Below, one piece after another: positions 34,523 to 46,259 of a stretch of DNA of 64,000 nt. The translations under genes and the position numbers were made by a program. The first letter of the stretch is position 1. Each line of letters begins with the position of its first letter. The stretch is from Hippophae tibetana (Eukaryota > Streptophyta > Magnoliopsida > Rosales > Elaeagnaceae), in the NCBI GenBank assembly GCA_037013495.1, contig CM072811.1:42725452-42789451 (forward strand). The letters run 5' to 3'. The notes under the pieces were generated by a model that did not search any database, was not told where the DNA came from, and saw nothing but the letters and a program-made list of their open reading frames with translations.

Positions 34523-35564
34523 TAAGTTACTTTAGCTTTGATTTCCAATGTCTTTTTTCTTTTGTTTGGATTAAATGAAAAGAAATTGATTCGTCACCAG
34601 GATTGATTTGCTTGGTATTTTGTTTGATTTCTCTAGCGTATTTGTGTTTGTGGATTTGTGATTGGCTTTGTTTTCACATGAATTTTAGATCTAGTTCTTT
34701 CTTTCTTTGTTTCTTTTTTTTTTTCTCCTTTTTTAAATTTGTTTAATCTTTTTTTTTTCATTTTTTCCTTTTAAGTTTCTAGTCTAAATTCTATGATGTA
34801 TGCAAGTTATATAAAAATATAGAATTAAGTGATAATCAGTTTGTGTTGTTCATTTTTGAATTTTTTTAAAATATGTTGATTTCTTTTCTCTTTCAACATT
34901 GATTTGAAGTGGTTTAGATGCTCTGATAAGTCAATTTGATTTTTCCCAGTTTGATAAGGATATGGGCTTGTGGAGAAATAGACAAAACTATAGATGACTC
35001 ATCACTTATTATAATGGATTATCTTGCAAATGATGATCTTGTTTTGTTTGAGTGCCTATAATTAGGTGCTTTTGTTTTCCTTTGAGACTAAAGGGTGTGG
35101 AATTAAATATCTTTACAATGAAAGATTAGAAAATGGATAACTGTGCCATGATGTTATAATGGCGTGTAATATGTTTACAAATATTCAATTTTAAGTGTTC
35201 CCAAAATGTCCTGTGGAGAATTTGCTTTACTAAACATGCCCTCCCTCATATGGGTGGTTTTAGGTTGATCTTCTGCATGTAATCACTTGTTTCTACCTAT
35301 AGACCTACTGTTTAATTTATGGCCATATACTATTCTACCCTTCAACAATGGTTCCTTTTATTTCTTTTATTTTCCTAATTTCTTTTGTGAAGTTAAAAGT
35401 TTTGTGATCAGTATCAATACAAGAAGTGTAAAATTGAATGATGGAGTCATGCCTAAGGGTACATGTGATTTTCTCTTGATTATGCCCTTGTTACTCAATT
35501 TATTTATTTTTGTTTAATTTTGTCTCAAACACAGGTTTTTCTTCTTGTACGCATGGCTGTTTTC

Positions 35565-36080
35565 TGGTGCCTGGTGGCGATGCCAAATGCCGGGTGTCAG
35601 TGTCGCCTGAGGCTTAGTGTATGATTTTTCTCCCAAAAAAACATGAGATTAGTTACTTGTGTTATCTGTATATGTGGATATGGGGTTTCATGCAAGAAGT
35701 AAAACACAGTCATCTGTCACTTCAATTTTGAGTTAGCATAATTAAGTTTATTGATGCTAATAGCAAGTGGCATGTTAAAGGTCGATTGCTATCTATGCAT
35801 ACATGCTATTCTAGTTTTTTTGTTGTTTTCTTTTTCATGGTAGGCACCAGGCGCAACACCATCAGGCGTACCAACACACCAGTGCACCGGCACACTAATG
35901 CACTAACACACAAGCGCACTAGCACACAAGGGCACTAGCACACCAGCGCACTAGGCACACCAGCACACCAGGCGTACTAATGCACTAGCGCACTAGTATA
36001 CCAACACCAGCGCACCAGTATACTAGCACCAGAACCAACACACCAATGCACCAACACTAGTACACTAGAACATCAGTGCA
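35565..36080. repeat. Minisatellite of GCACACCAG/GCACTAG-type units in the CACTA element
   Basis: From about 35844 to 36080, about 20 degenerate 10-12-bp units such as GCACACCAGC and GCACTAGCACAC follow each other, many containing the word CACTA. A shorter block at about 35565-35610 carries the same words in inverse orientation (GGTGCCTGGTGGCG), so the two could pair. Confidence 0.8.
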
Positions 36081-36527
36081 CCTCACTCTATAGACCTTAG
36101 TTATGTAGGTAGTGGAAAAGGGAAATGATTTCTTAGTTAAAATTGGTGTTTCTAGTATTACCAAATATATTATACTTGTCTGAAGTATATTTTATTCTTA
36201 AACAAGATTATGGGGCTGATGAGATTAAAAATGCTACATCCATGGGAAATGAGGGTCAACAGTTGGTAGCATAGCTCGTTACAAATTAGTATGGAACTTC
36301 TCCTTTATATATTTTTATGTTAGATAGTCTCAGTACATTCAAGTTTTTTGCATGTATTATATATTTTGAAACAATTTAATTAGCTAATTATTGAAAGGAT
36401 TTATTATGTGTTAGTGCATATAAAAAACTTTTAAATATAATTTCATTCTTAATTTTAATATAACGACTTTTAATTTTCTCAATTTATCAATTTATTAAAA
36501 TTTATATTGAAAAATAAGATTAAATGG

Positions 36528-36804
36528 TATGTCTATGGTCTCAATTTTTATAAAAACTGAGACCATAGACATACCCTATGACCCCAGTTATTGAAAGATC
36601 GAGGACATAGACATACCCTATCACCTCGGTTTTTAAAATAACTGAGGTCATAGACATGTCCTATGACATTGGTTATTTTAAAACCGAGGTCATAGATAAA
36701 CAATCTATGATCTCTCTCACTTAGGCGTCGGTTTTTTATAACCATGATTATAAACCTATAATCACAATTAAAAACCGAGGTCATATGTATGTATTGTAAT
36801 AGTG
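36528..36804. repeat. CACTA right TIR and subterminal repeats
   Basis: Inverted and direct copies of the same unit as on the left (ACTGAGGTCATAGACAT and ACCGAGGTCATAGA-like words), ending in the TIR with TAGTG. Confidence 0.85.
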
Positions 36805-36807
36805 TAC

Positions 36808-39400
36808 AATGAAACATATTTATCTTAACCTTTATTTTTATTAAAAATGAAAAGATAAATGTGAGAGATAAAATAAGAATAAGGTTAATACCAATAGCAG
36901 CATGAAAATTTTGTTTTGTTTTAACTATATTACTCAACATCATTTAGATATTAAAGTCTTATAAACTCTATCTCTTTATAATATTAATCACACTCTATAT
37001 CTTAAATGTACACGTAATTGTAAAAACATATTTATTAGTGTTATACACCATACTCATAGGACATACCACATTTAACTATATATAAAATTTTCTCATTGAA
37101 AAGGTCATGCCCAAACCAACTTTTGTACATGCAAGGTATGCATGATGATAAAGCGTCCAACTAAAATCCTCACACAGATACTGAAGAAAATGGCAGATAC
37201 CCATCTTACGAAACAGGACTTGCAGAGTCCAGTTCAAACATACACAATCCAGACATTCTACGTTTTTTATCGGAAGTTTTTTTTTTCTTCCCTCCTCTTC
37301 CGAAAAGTGCAACTTTTTTATTCCCTTTTTTCTCAAAGGATGTACATGCATCTTTTTTCCTACCATGAAAATGAGTTTCTTCTTGTTTTTATCTCAACTT
37401 CTCTTTGTTAACTTTCCATCTCTGTCTTCTCATGGGTGTACTTATGCGGATTTGCCCTTTGTGTGGATAAGAATATCATTGTCCCTGTTTCTTTGATTTA
37501 TTTATTTATTTTGGGTCATGACATTGACTCGTTCTTTGAAAAGGAAAAAACATAATAATAATCACTCATAAAGAGAACATGCTATTTTCCTCTTTGAGAA
37601 CTAATCTCATAAAGAGAACATGCTATTTTCCTCTTTGAGAACTAATCTCATAAAGAGAACAAAATTAGGTCATCACCATCGGTAAGGATGTAAATTTGGG
37701 CTGTCGGAAGCTTAAGGCTTTAAGCTTCTATCAAAATTATGTGCATCACTTTTTTAAACTTTAATAAATTATGAATCAATATCATAAAATTATTAAGTGT
37801 ATAATGTATGTATTTTTATTAAATTTAAATTTAACTTGCACACTAATTATAATTTGGGTTTAAATGTTTGATCCCATGTCCATACCTAAAAGTATTAACG
37901 AAGGATCAGACAAATTTTTTTCAAACTTAATCGAAGTTTGATTCAAGTTGTATCATATTAGCCAGAATAATCCATTACATTAGGTTTTAGGTATCATTTA
38001 TTTCACTTGCTTTTCACCAATATCATTTAGTATTTTTTTATTGTTAAAATTATTTCATATAGTTTTTAATCGTTAAAAATGTGTAATTTTACCATTTTAA
38101 TTATTAAAAATGTGTCAATTAAGAATCAACTTTAATATACAAATTTAATAAATTTTATCACTAAGTGTAAGAAATGAGAATTCAATAACATGTAATTTAT
38201 TTATTTTTTTGAGTTTTAATAAAATAGAAGAAAAATTGAGTTGAATGTTTTTGAAGTGAAACATTAAATGGCTAAACTATTGCTCATTAAACGTCAAAAA
38301 TCAATAAAATATTAAAATAATCATATCATAATAAAGTTTATTTATTTTTCATAAATCAAAGGAAAACATATTTTACAAACAAAATGATATTTTTTATATC
38401 AAATTGTGTTGCAATCACAACATATATAATATATAATTATTGATTAAAATCGTATGATATATTTTTATATACTATAATTAATTTGCACTGTGATAATATT
38501 ATAATTTATGATAAAATATTTTTTCTAAACAAAATGATTAAAAGTGCACCACACCGTAGGTGTACATGCCAGATCATAAAAGAGGCAGCTTAAAACACCC
38601 ATAAAATGTATTACTTTAATATCTCCATAAGCCATATCGTTTACTTGATAAGTAAAAATGTGAGTAGCTCTGGTTTTTCTTTCCAATTAAGCTTCTTTGT
38701 TTCTATCCACAGCACCAAGCAAGACAAACACTGTACTTCTAGACCAACAAAACAACATAAAACTTGCTAGTAATATTTAACTAGTCCTGCCGGCCGCTTA
38801 ACTTAACTAATTTGTTTAATTCACTTTCATGGCCGTCTTGATTTTGACCATATTTAACACTGTTTACCCCCCAAAAAAAAAGATTTTAGAAAATTCTAAG
38901 TTTCTAAAGGCTAACTCATAAAATAGGGTTTTATTATACCACGTACTATTCACATCTATTTCACTATTTTTTTTTCCCTTTGTTTCTACATATTGTATGA
39001 AATTTTTACACAAATATATAAAAAGTTATGTACAACTTGTATTATTTTTCTTAACTTATGTTTTGAAACCAAATGTATATTATGAAATTCCCTTCACTCA
39101 AATGTTTTTGTAAATTAATATTTTTATTTTGATTCCTTAAAGTTATTAGTAAATATAAAGACTCTTTTTACTCTTTTAATATTACTTATTTTAATAGAAC
39201 CATTTCAAACTTGTTTAACACCGGCCAGTAATTTGAAATTTTGTTATCGTCTTCACTTCCAATGAAAACCTGCTAAACTTGGTCCATAATTATCTCTATT
39301 CTCATTACATTTAGAAACATTGGTAGAGCAAATAATTATCTCTTTCCTTTTCCAATCTCAATCCTTAAAAAACACAATTAGTTTCAAAACTTGTGGCTAA
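36808..39400. other. Intergenic, upstream region of the zinc-finger gene
   Basis: Includes the 41-bp tandem repeat at 37566-37661. Open frames on both strands at 36548-36943 and 37076-37411 overlap each other and have no motif. The core promoter of the gene at 39401 must lie in the last part, but I cannot single out a TATA box. Confidence 0.5.
37566..37661. repeat. 41-bp tandem repeat, 2.3 copies
   Basis: Unit beginning TCATAAAGAGAACATGCTAT and ending ACTAATC, period exactly 41, with no mismatch seen between copies. Confidence 0.93.
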
Positions 39401-41138
39401 ATGGGAGATAATAAAGCAAACATAACAAAAGCAAGATTAGAGCTTGAAGAAATGTATATGGGAATACCAGATGAATCAGTGAACCTAACATTTCAAGACT
39501 TTGCAGAAGTGAGACAAATATCAAATAATAAAAAACCAGAATCAATTTCTCAGGTAAATAAAAAGAAAAAAGAAGGATCTTCTTCATTGAAGAAAATACA
39601 AAGTATTGATTTCAATAGAGCCCTTCAAGCCTCTAGTCCTCATTACAATAATCATCACCATAATATGCTTGAACATATTAATGAGGAAGTTGTTCAAAAT
39701 CATCATCATTCTTATAGTAATTCTAACAATTATAGTCATCATCTTAGTCACATTGAAGGCAATCATAGTCATGGTCATCATGCCCATTATTTAACAATGG
39801 GTCATCATCATCAAAGTCATAGTCAAAGTCATGATCATCATCCAGTCAGTCCAAGGTGTCATGTCAGTATTGGACATGGAGTAGAGAGTAACATGGATTA
39901 TCATCATAATGATCACGTGAGTAGCATGAGTATGACTTCCATGTACCAAGATCAAAGAGGAGAAAGAAGGCGGCCTGGGATTCCCCATTCCAAAATTTGC
40001 ACCATTTGTAGTACTCATGTCTACATTTTCCGTCATCGTTGCTTGGTATGTTAGAGATAATTACTAAGTGTGTTTTTTATTTTTTAAATAAATGTTTATA
40101 CACTCACACTTAACTCACACATTTATCATTGGCAGAGCTGAAACCCACACCGGAGTAAATATCATTCTATTACGAGACAACTAGAAACAAGCACCTTATC
40201 TTAATAAATTTGCGCCGGATATATTTGAAATATGTGTAAGCTTTTTAGATATATTTTTGCTAACTTTCTAGGCAGCTTAGTTCTCCAACTACAAATATGT
40301 AAAACTTTATCACCCAAATGATATGATTCAATTAACCATAGTTGGTAGAAGTGAGTGTGTAAGTTCAAGTACTACATTGAGCGTGATTTGGGATTAAATC
40401 GTGGACGCAGGTACTATGTAATAACACTTTTATCTTACCCTCACGTGCAACTATAGTGGGAAAGTTTTAACACTTAAGTGAAAAGTTATGTTGTAATGCA
40501 TATGATGTTGGATAGTATGGGCAGATGCTTACTCCAGTGAAGTTTTATTTTGAAAAAAAAATTATATGATTCAACTGCTTTGTGACACACCTTCATTAAA
40601 TTTAGAGAAAAATGATAAGAAACATTTGTTTATGCAATAGGTTTGTGGAAGAGTATATTGCAAGAATTGTGTAAATATAGGCATGGGAGACATGAGAGAG
40701 GGAAGAAAATGCACCGAGTGCCTTGGGAGACGATTCATCCAGAGGTAATATACATACCCTTTTATTCTTTTCTTGTTTCCAATATCAGTAGTAGTACTAA
40801 ACTCAATGTTTGACTTTGGTCTAATTTTAGCTGAAACTATGTCTTCTTTTTGTGTGTACAATTGGTCCATTAGATACATACAAAGAGCAGGAGAGGTAGG
40901 GTGTTGTTTTTCAAGCTACCCAAGAACTACAAGGCAAGCAGAGCTCAAGTGGGCTGAGATGGGACCTAGAAGAAGTGGAGAGAGGGCCTACAATCGCAGT
41001 GAAATAATGTCTACATCAAGAAGCCCAATTGCTCCTAGGAGCCCAACTATGGCCCATTCAAGTAGTAACCCAAATTCCTTTGTCATGAGTTCCTCCTATT
41101 CCCCTTATACTCCTACTCACCTCCATTTGCCTTTCTAG
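39401..41138 (+). CDS. Histidine-rich protein with XLG/FYVE-like cysteine finger, 337 aa
   Basis: Three exons, 39401-40045, 40641-40744 and 40874-41138, joined by GT-AG introns (donors GTATGT and GTAATA), give 1014 nt and 337 aa. The N-terminus (MGDNKANITKARLELEEMYM) is charged and helical. Residues about 80-180 are very rich in His, with Ser and Asn. At about 203-250 is an eight-cysteine finger: CTICSTHVYIFRHRC, CGRVYCKNC, GMGDMREGRKCTEC. The spacing resembles FYVE fingers and, in the MGxMxEGRKC words, the Cys-rich region of plant extra-large G proteins, but no G-alpha domain follows. The tail is Ser/Pro-rich. Probable zinc-binding; function unknown to me. Confidence 0.88.
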
Positions 41139-42449
41139 ATAGAGACTTAGTTCTTCTTCTTCCTCTTCTTTTTTAATTTTACTTCTTTTTGTTTATTATA
41201 TTACTTTCCATTTTGATCTAAAATGGTGTTCAATATTCATACCATTATTATATGTTTAATTTTTTTTAATTTTTTCAATTGTTTGTACTAATCAAATTAT
41301 ATATGTTAATTTTTGTATTGTAATTGACATTTTCTCAATGATGTCATGACATCTTGACATTTTCTTGACCTTTTTACCAAATTAGATACATAATACACAT
41401 CAATATCAAGATGTCCAAAATCTAGAAATTGTTTTGTGGAAGATTTTTTCATCCTTACTTGTAATTAAGACAATAGATCTAAAGGAGAACTTGAATGAAG
41501 AGTTTGTGATTGCTCCTCTAAAATACATATACCATTGTTGTATAGTATGGTATAATGTGTTATTAAATTATTTGTCACTAATTGTCATTAACTATACAAA
41601 TTAATGTTAATTCTAACTTCTTATTTTAGAAGATTACTTTTGATTATAAAATATTACAATAGTTATAATTCATAGATTATTGTCTTATATAGTTTGATTA
41701 TAGGGATATATGTCTAGAATACTATCCATTTATACTTTGTATATCAAGTTTTTGATTCGTTCATTTCAAACCTTGGAAATCAAATATTACTAACCCAGTT
41801 CAATATATGTTTCATTGATAACCTTCAATCCAAATCCAAAACAAAAAAAATCACAATCAATTCCTTCCACTGTCTCACAATTCATTTTCTTCATACTTAT
41901 CTCTTTCTTCCTTCAAACATAACTTATTGAAACCCATTTCCATTTTATTTTTTTGAAAAATGGTTTCTGTTTTTTTTTCTTACGAAGATTTCTTGACTTT
42001 TCTTGTGTCAATTGACATTTTTGGAGTTATAATAATTTCTCAAGGTTCACTAGAAATCCTTTGAATCAATTCAAATTCTTCTCTGCTTCTTCAATCTTTT
42101 TGTCTGACTACAAGTTGTTAAGTGGTAACTCTAAAAAATGGGAGCTCACACCAAACCAACTTGTAGCATTTAGAAAAGAGAGATTAATATATCTAACAAT
42201 TTAGGTTTGTTGTCTTTTTTTTTGTCATAAGAATTTATGGATATAGCGATTAAAAAACCCATCATTTTAATACCTCAACTTGGATAAAAGATCATTCACC
42301 AACCCAACTAAAAAAAAGGAAGAAGATTAATGAAAAATAAAATTCTAAGTCATACAAAATTAAATCCTTTCCAATTGTAATTTATTCCGAAGGAGTTTTC
42401 AATGCAAAAATCACTTCACTGAATCAAATTATGATATATAGTCTCAATT
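41139..42449. other. Intergenic after the zinc-finger gene
   Basis: AT-rich sequence containing the 3' untranslated region of the gene at 39401-41138. No other gene recognised. Confidence 0.5.
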
Positions 42450-42454
42450 AATGG

Positions 42455-42985
42455 AAATACAAATTGTTGAAAGGGACAAAATCTCATACCTTAGTGGTAA
42501 GACTAAACCATTTGTAGAATTAGATGCTGGCTGTGAAAAAAAAGTATGTAGAAAATCAAAAGGTTAAATGATGGTATAATATGTTATTTATGCTTACCTA
42601 CTGCGTATGATATTTGGAATGCCTTGTGAAAGGCATTCTACAATGAAAGTGATGAATTACAAGTCTTTGCTCTAAATTCAAAAGCCTTTTCTGCTAGACA
42701 AAAGAGGAGAATCCTCAATGTATTATAAAGAATTGATTGAATTTTTTCAAGAGTTAGACTATCATGATACAGTGGTTATGAAAGACCCAAATGATGTCAA
42801 ATATCATTGCAAGTCTATTGAATGATTAAAAGTTCACATATTTATCGCTGGATTGGATGAGGTTTTGCATAAACACCTAGTGCCAAACCTAGATGAGTGT
42901 TATCCGTTGATTCGATGAGAAGCTATACAAAGTACCACCATAAAAAGTGATTCTAGAGCATCTAAGTCCAATATATAGTTGACTT
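42455..42985 (+). pseudogene. Relic F gag
   Basis: Frames show ERDKISYLSGKTKPF, then SMYYKELIEFFQELDYHD and VMKDPNDVKYHCKSIE, then VHIFIAGLDEVLHKH, NLDECYPLIR and EAIQSTTIK. These are consecutive words of a copia gag family in which LSEYYG, IFQELD and HIFLAGLD are typical. Three frame changes and several stops interrupt it. Confidence 0.7.
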
Positions 42986-43029
42986 AGAAGAGTAGTGGAA
43001 TGTCATCTTGTGTGGTTTTTTTAGGATGT

Positions 43030-43430
43030 TGTTCTCATCAAGTACTGGTTCTATGCTTATAGGTCAGCTATTTGCCTACATAATAGACTTCTTTCACCTA
43101 TTTTACAAGATTTGTCACCTTATTAATTAGTTTATCAAAAGACATTAGAATATTATTTTTTGATAGTTTTTGGATATCTTTCTTTTTCTTATTTAAGGGA
43201 TATTTTCAAGCATAAACTAAAACTTAAGTCTATTTTTTGTGTTTCTTGGGTATACTTCCCAGCATAAAGGCTATCTATGCTTCAATATATCCATTGGTAA
43301 GGTCATTACCTCTAGCATGTTGAGTTTCACGAATAAAGATTCCTTTTCCTTGAAAAGACTATTGATACTGAGTTTAAAGAGTTTCAAGGTGCACTTTTTC
43401 ATTTACTTCTTGTACCTCCTTCCATAGCAT
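43030..43430 (+). pseudogene. Relic F integrase C-terminus
   Basis: Translation gives RLFSPILQDLSPY, VYQKTLEYYF and FGYLSFSYLRDIFKHKLKL across frames, then FLGYTSQHKGYLCFN in the ORF at 43239-43427. This is the post-catalytic part of copia integrase, where CVFLGYS-HKGYKC is typical. The DDE core is missing. Confidence 0.65.
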
Positions 43431-43799
43431 CACCTCTTATTCTTAAACCTCTTAGTTTTGGCTCTTTGTCTCAAAAATCTACTTCTTTACTTATCTCTTT
43501 TGGTTATCCTAATGTGTCTTCTTCTCATCAATTATCATCTGTCTTCTTCTCAATCACATAACTTATATGTTCCTTTTTATCCTTCATCTCTTACTAAACA
43601 TGGTTCTCAATTACTTAAGTTTCTTCTTACTATTCCACTTGTTTTGGATTTGCATCTTCCATCTGATCAGGTTCCAATTCCTACTACTACTTCATTGAAT
43701 AATGTTCATTCTATGACCATAAGGTCTAAGAATGGAATTGCTAAATGAAATGTGGTATTTTTTGTTGTTTATGATGCCATACCACCTGACACAGAAGCT

Positions 43800-44770
43800 C
43801 TCACATATAAGGAACCAGTAAGTATAAGCTTTGGGTTGAATCTATGAAGGAAAAGTTTGATGCTCTTCTAAAAAATGATACATGGGTGTTGATGCCTCTG
43901 AAACATGATATGAAAGTCATTGATCATAAATGCGTGTTTAAGATCAAATGAAAACCTTCTAGAGAGGTGGAGAGATATAAATCTCAAGTATTTGCAAAGG
44001 AATATCATCAAGTTAAAGGTGTAGACTATTTTAAAACCTTTAGCCTAGTTAGGAAGCATACACAGTTAGATTATTGTTCGCCTTAGGACTATCCAAGCAA
44101 TAGGATATCAAGAAACTTTGTGTTAAAGATGTTTTTTTGAGTGGTGATATTAAGGAAGTGGTATACATGACACAACCAAAAGGTTTTTAGGTGCAATCTA
44201 AGGTTCCCATGGTGTACACGTAAGTTAAAAAAACTTGTATGGCCTCAAGCAAGCACCTAGGGTATGGTTTCAAAAACTTAACACATGCTTGTTTTCTTAA
44301 CTCAAAGTTTGATGTTTCCTTGTTCTTTAAAAAGACTGATAGCACCATTACCATCATTCTATTGTATGTTGATGATATTATAGTAATCGGTAGTGATTGT
44401 GGATAGATTCAACATTTCATAACTTTATTTAAGCAATAATTCTCTCTCAAATGTCTTAGTGATTTGTCATTTTTCCTTGGTATAGAGGTATGTCGAACTA
44501 ATTCTTATTTTCACTTCTCCTAGTCTAAGTATGTGAGATATTTTCTTGAGAAGAGTAGTTTTCAACACTTTAAACTCTCTTCCTCACCTATTAGTTCTTG
44601 AAAAACTTTGTCTAAGTTTGATAGGAAACCATTGGATGATCCAACATAGTATAAAAGTGTTGTGGGAGTTCTCCAATATTGTATCGTCACCAGGCCTAAT
44701 ATTGCCTATATGGTCCTTCTGGTCCTTCCAAGAGCTAAGTTTAAGGAAGGCTAGTGACTATGCTATGTTA
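43800..44770 (+). pseudogene. Relic F reverse transcriptase
   Basis: RT words are spread over three frames: WVESMKEKFDALLKNDTWVL, REVERYKSQVFAKEYHQVKG, VDYFKTFS, then YVDDIIVIGSD around 44370, and LSKFDRKPLDDP with YKSVVGVLQYCIVTRPNIAY near 44600-44710. The YVDD site is intact but the gene is riddled with stops. Confidence 0.75.
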
Positions 44771-44784
44771 GTATGGTAGTGAAA

Positions 44785-44995
44785 GCAATGTAGCATTCCT
44801 CGTTAGTTTCTGTTACAAGCTGTTATGAAAGTTGTTACTGGTATAGGGTTGCTATAATGTATGTAAGGCTTATATTAGTTAATGTATGGCTATGCTTTTA
44901 TATGTAGAACTTAGTTATATAAACAATGCATATATCTTGTATACATGTGATCAATTCTATTCAAGGATTACATAGTTTCTTTTATGAAGTCTTTA
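44785..44995. mobile_element. Possible solo LTR within relic F
   Basis: About 200 bp starting TGTAGCATTCCTCGTTAG interrupt the expected RT/RNase H reading. The piece has LTR-like features: a TTATATAAACAATGCATAT segment that could be a promoter and a TATTCAAGGATTACA end. No clear target duplication was found, so this is tentative. Confidence 0.3.
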
Positions 44996-45039
44996 TTGAT
45001 TTGTAAAAAGAAGACGTAATCAAAACTTGCTATTTACCA

Positions 45040-45500
45040 AATCTAATGGGCTTGGGGTTATTGACTTTTCATATTCAGATTGGACTAGTGATCTTGATAA
45101 TAAATATAACACATGAACATATTTTGATATTTTGGTTTCTTTGATATCATATAAACAAAAGGTAGTTGATCATTGAAGCGTAGAGATTGAATATAGAACA
45201 TTTGTACTTATTGCTTGTGAGGTGATTTGGCTCACTTTAATTTTAATAGAGTTACATATAATTCAACCTCATAAACCAATTTGTTTACTATAGTCTTAGT
45301 ATCAAGTATTTGACTATTAATTAAATTATGTATGCTTGTGTAAAACAAAAGGAGATTAATTTTTATTTTATTAAAGACTTAACGATGGTTTATTGAATGT
45401 TTGTTTTATTCTTCAAAACATCAAATTATTAATACTTTAACAAAGTGCTTACCTTAGCAGTAGCTTCCAACACGTAAGAGATAATCTTGGTTTCAATATT
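45040..45500 (+). pseudogene. Relic F RNase H
   Basis: Shows LLFTKSNGLGVIDFSYSDWT, YISWKQKVVD-like and SVEIEYRTF words in broken frames, i.e. the RNase H domain of copia. Confidence 0.65.
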
Positions 45501-45547
45501 TAAAGCCAAACTTATAGTGTTTCCACCACCTTATGTTTGAAAGGTGG

Positions 45548-45720
45548 TGTTAGACATTGTAATTATCATGTGCTAGCATATATTGTATTGAAAACTATTT
45601 AACATTTTGTTACCTCAGTTCCATCATTACAATATAAATGTACATATAGCATTTCTCTACTTGTAAATCATACGAGAAGAATCATTTTATACAATCTTTC
45701 TCTCGTTCTCTTTAACTGTT
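45548..45720 (+). repeat. Relic F probable 3' LTR
   Basis: Starts TGTTAGACATTGTAATTATC just after a purine tract. Right end uncertain because no partner LTR is present. Confidence 0.45.
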
Positions 45721-46192
45721 CATATTTTTCATAATTACAATACTACAAGTTTTCATTTTTTATAATCATAATTAAAATATTTATTTTCATTATTCAATTA
45801 TTAATTTTTCCTTTTAGAAATATGCAAACTAAGAACCCACCTTTTAATTTCTTTGATCAATTTGTAAATTTACGAACAGTGGAAGGAAAAAAGTTGAGAG
45901 AAAAAAAAAGTGTACGAGTACAAATCGAAATTTTGGTAAAAGCTAACAGTTCATTCGTGATCACCAAGAAATACTTTTCGAGTTTGGTTGACAAGAAATA
46001 CGAAGAGAGACTAATCAAACAAGGATACCAAGACACTATCTAAAAAATTGACTAATATATGCCGTCATTTAGAAAGCACCAAAATAGCTTCTATATAAAC
46101 GCTTTCATTTCGCACATAAATATACATGGAGGTTACAGCAAAATCTATAAAGCATAGACATATTTTTTTATTTTATTTTTTGCCTTTTAAGA

Positions 46193-46256
<64 letters not shown>
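46193..46256. repeat. (ATT)n microsatellite
   Basis: About 21 uninterrupted TAT/ATT trinucleotides. Confidence 0.95.
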
Positions 46257-46259
46257 TAC

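Larger units (their letters stand above)
33844..36804. mobile_element. Non-autonomous CACTA (En/Spm) transposon
   Basis: The element starts CACTACTATAATATATACAT and ends with the inverse, ATGTATGTATTGTAATAGTG, giving about 26-bp inverted repeats with five mismatches. Flanks are TAC on both sides (33841-33843, 36805-36807), the 3-bp duplication of CACTA elements. Subterminal arrays of a motif around TTATTTAAAAACCRAGGCCA lie inside both ends, as expected for transposase-binding repeats. No transposase is recognisable in the 2961 bp. The interior instead holds a captured SCAMP first exon and a minisatellite. It depends on an autonomous relative for movement. Orientation cannot be fixed without a transposase. 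Confidence 0.93.
42450..45720 (+). mobile_element. Copia relic F, internally deleted, with 3' LTR
   Basis: A plus-strand copia relic. Gag (42455-42985) passes almost directly into the C-terminus of integrase (43030-43430), so protease and the integrase core are deleted. RT (43800-44770) and RNase H (45040-45500) follow, broken by many stops. A purine tract (TGAAAGGTGG) precedes a TGTTAGACATTG start at 45548, the likely 3' LTR. A 5' LTR was not found. A roughly 200-bp LTR-like insert interrupts the RT/RNase H boundary. Confidence 0.75.

Noticed and set aside
37076..37411. Overlapping 96-aa (minus) and 89-aa (plus) open frames
   Set aside because: They overlap antisense, have no recognised motif, and no conserved neighbours support either.
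37566..37661. Possible CRISPR-like array
   Set aside because: It is a simple 41-bp tandem repeat without spacers, in a plant genome.
39584..40036. Methionine/threonine-rich minus-strand frames opposite the zinc-finger gene
   Set aside because: They are the complement of His codons (CAT/CAC) in the histidine-rich exon.
45822..46043. 73-aa open frame, lysine-rich (MQTKNPPFNFFDQFVNL...)
   Set aside because: No recognised motif, low-complexity lysine content, no splice or promoter evidence; not separable from a chance open frame next to copia relic F.
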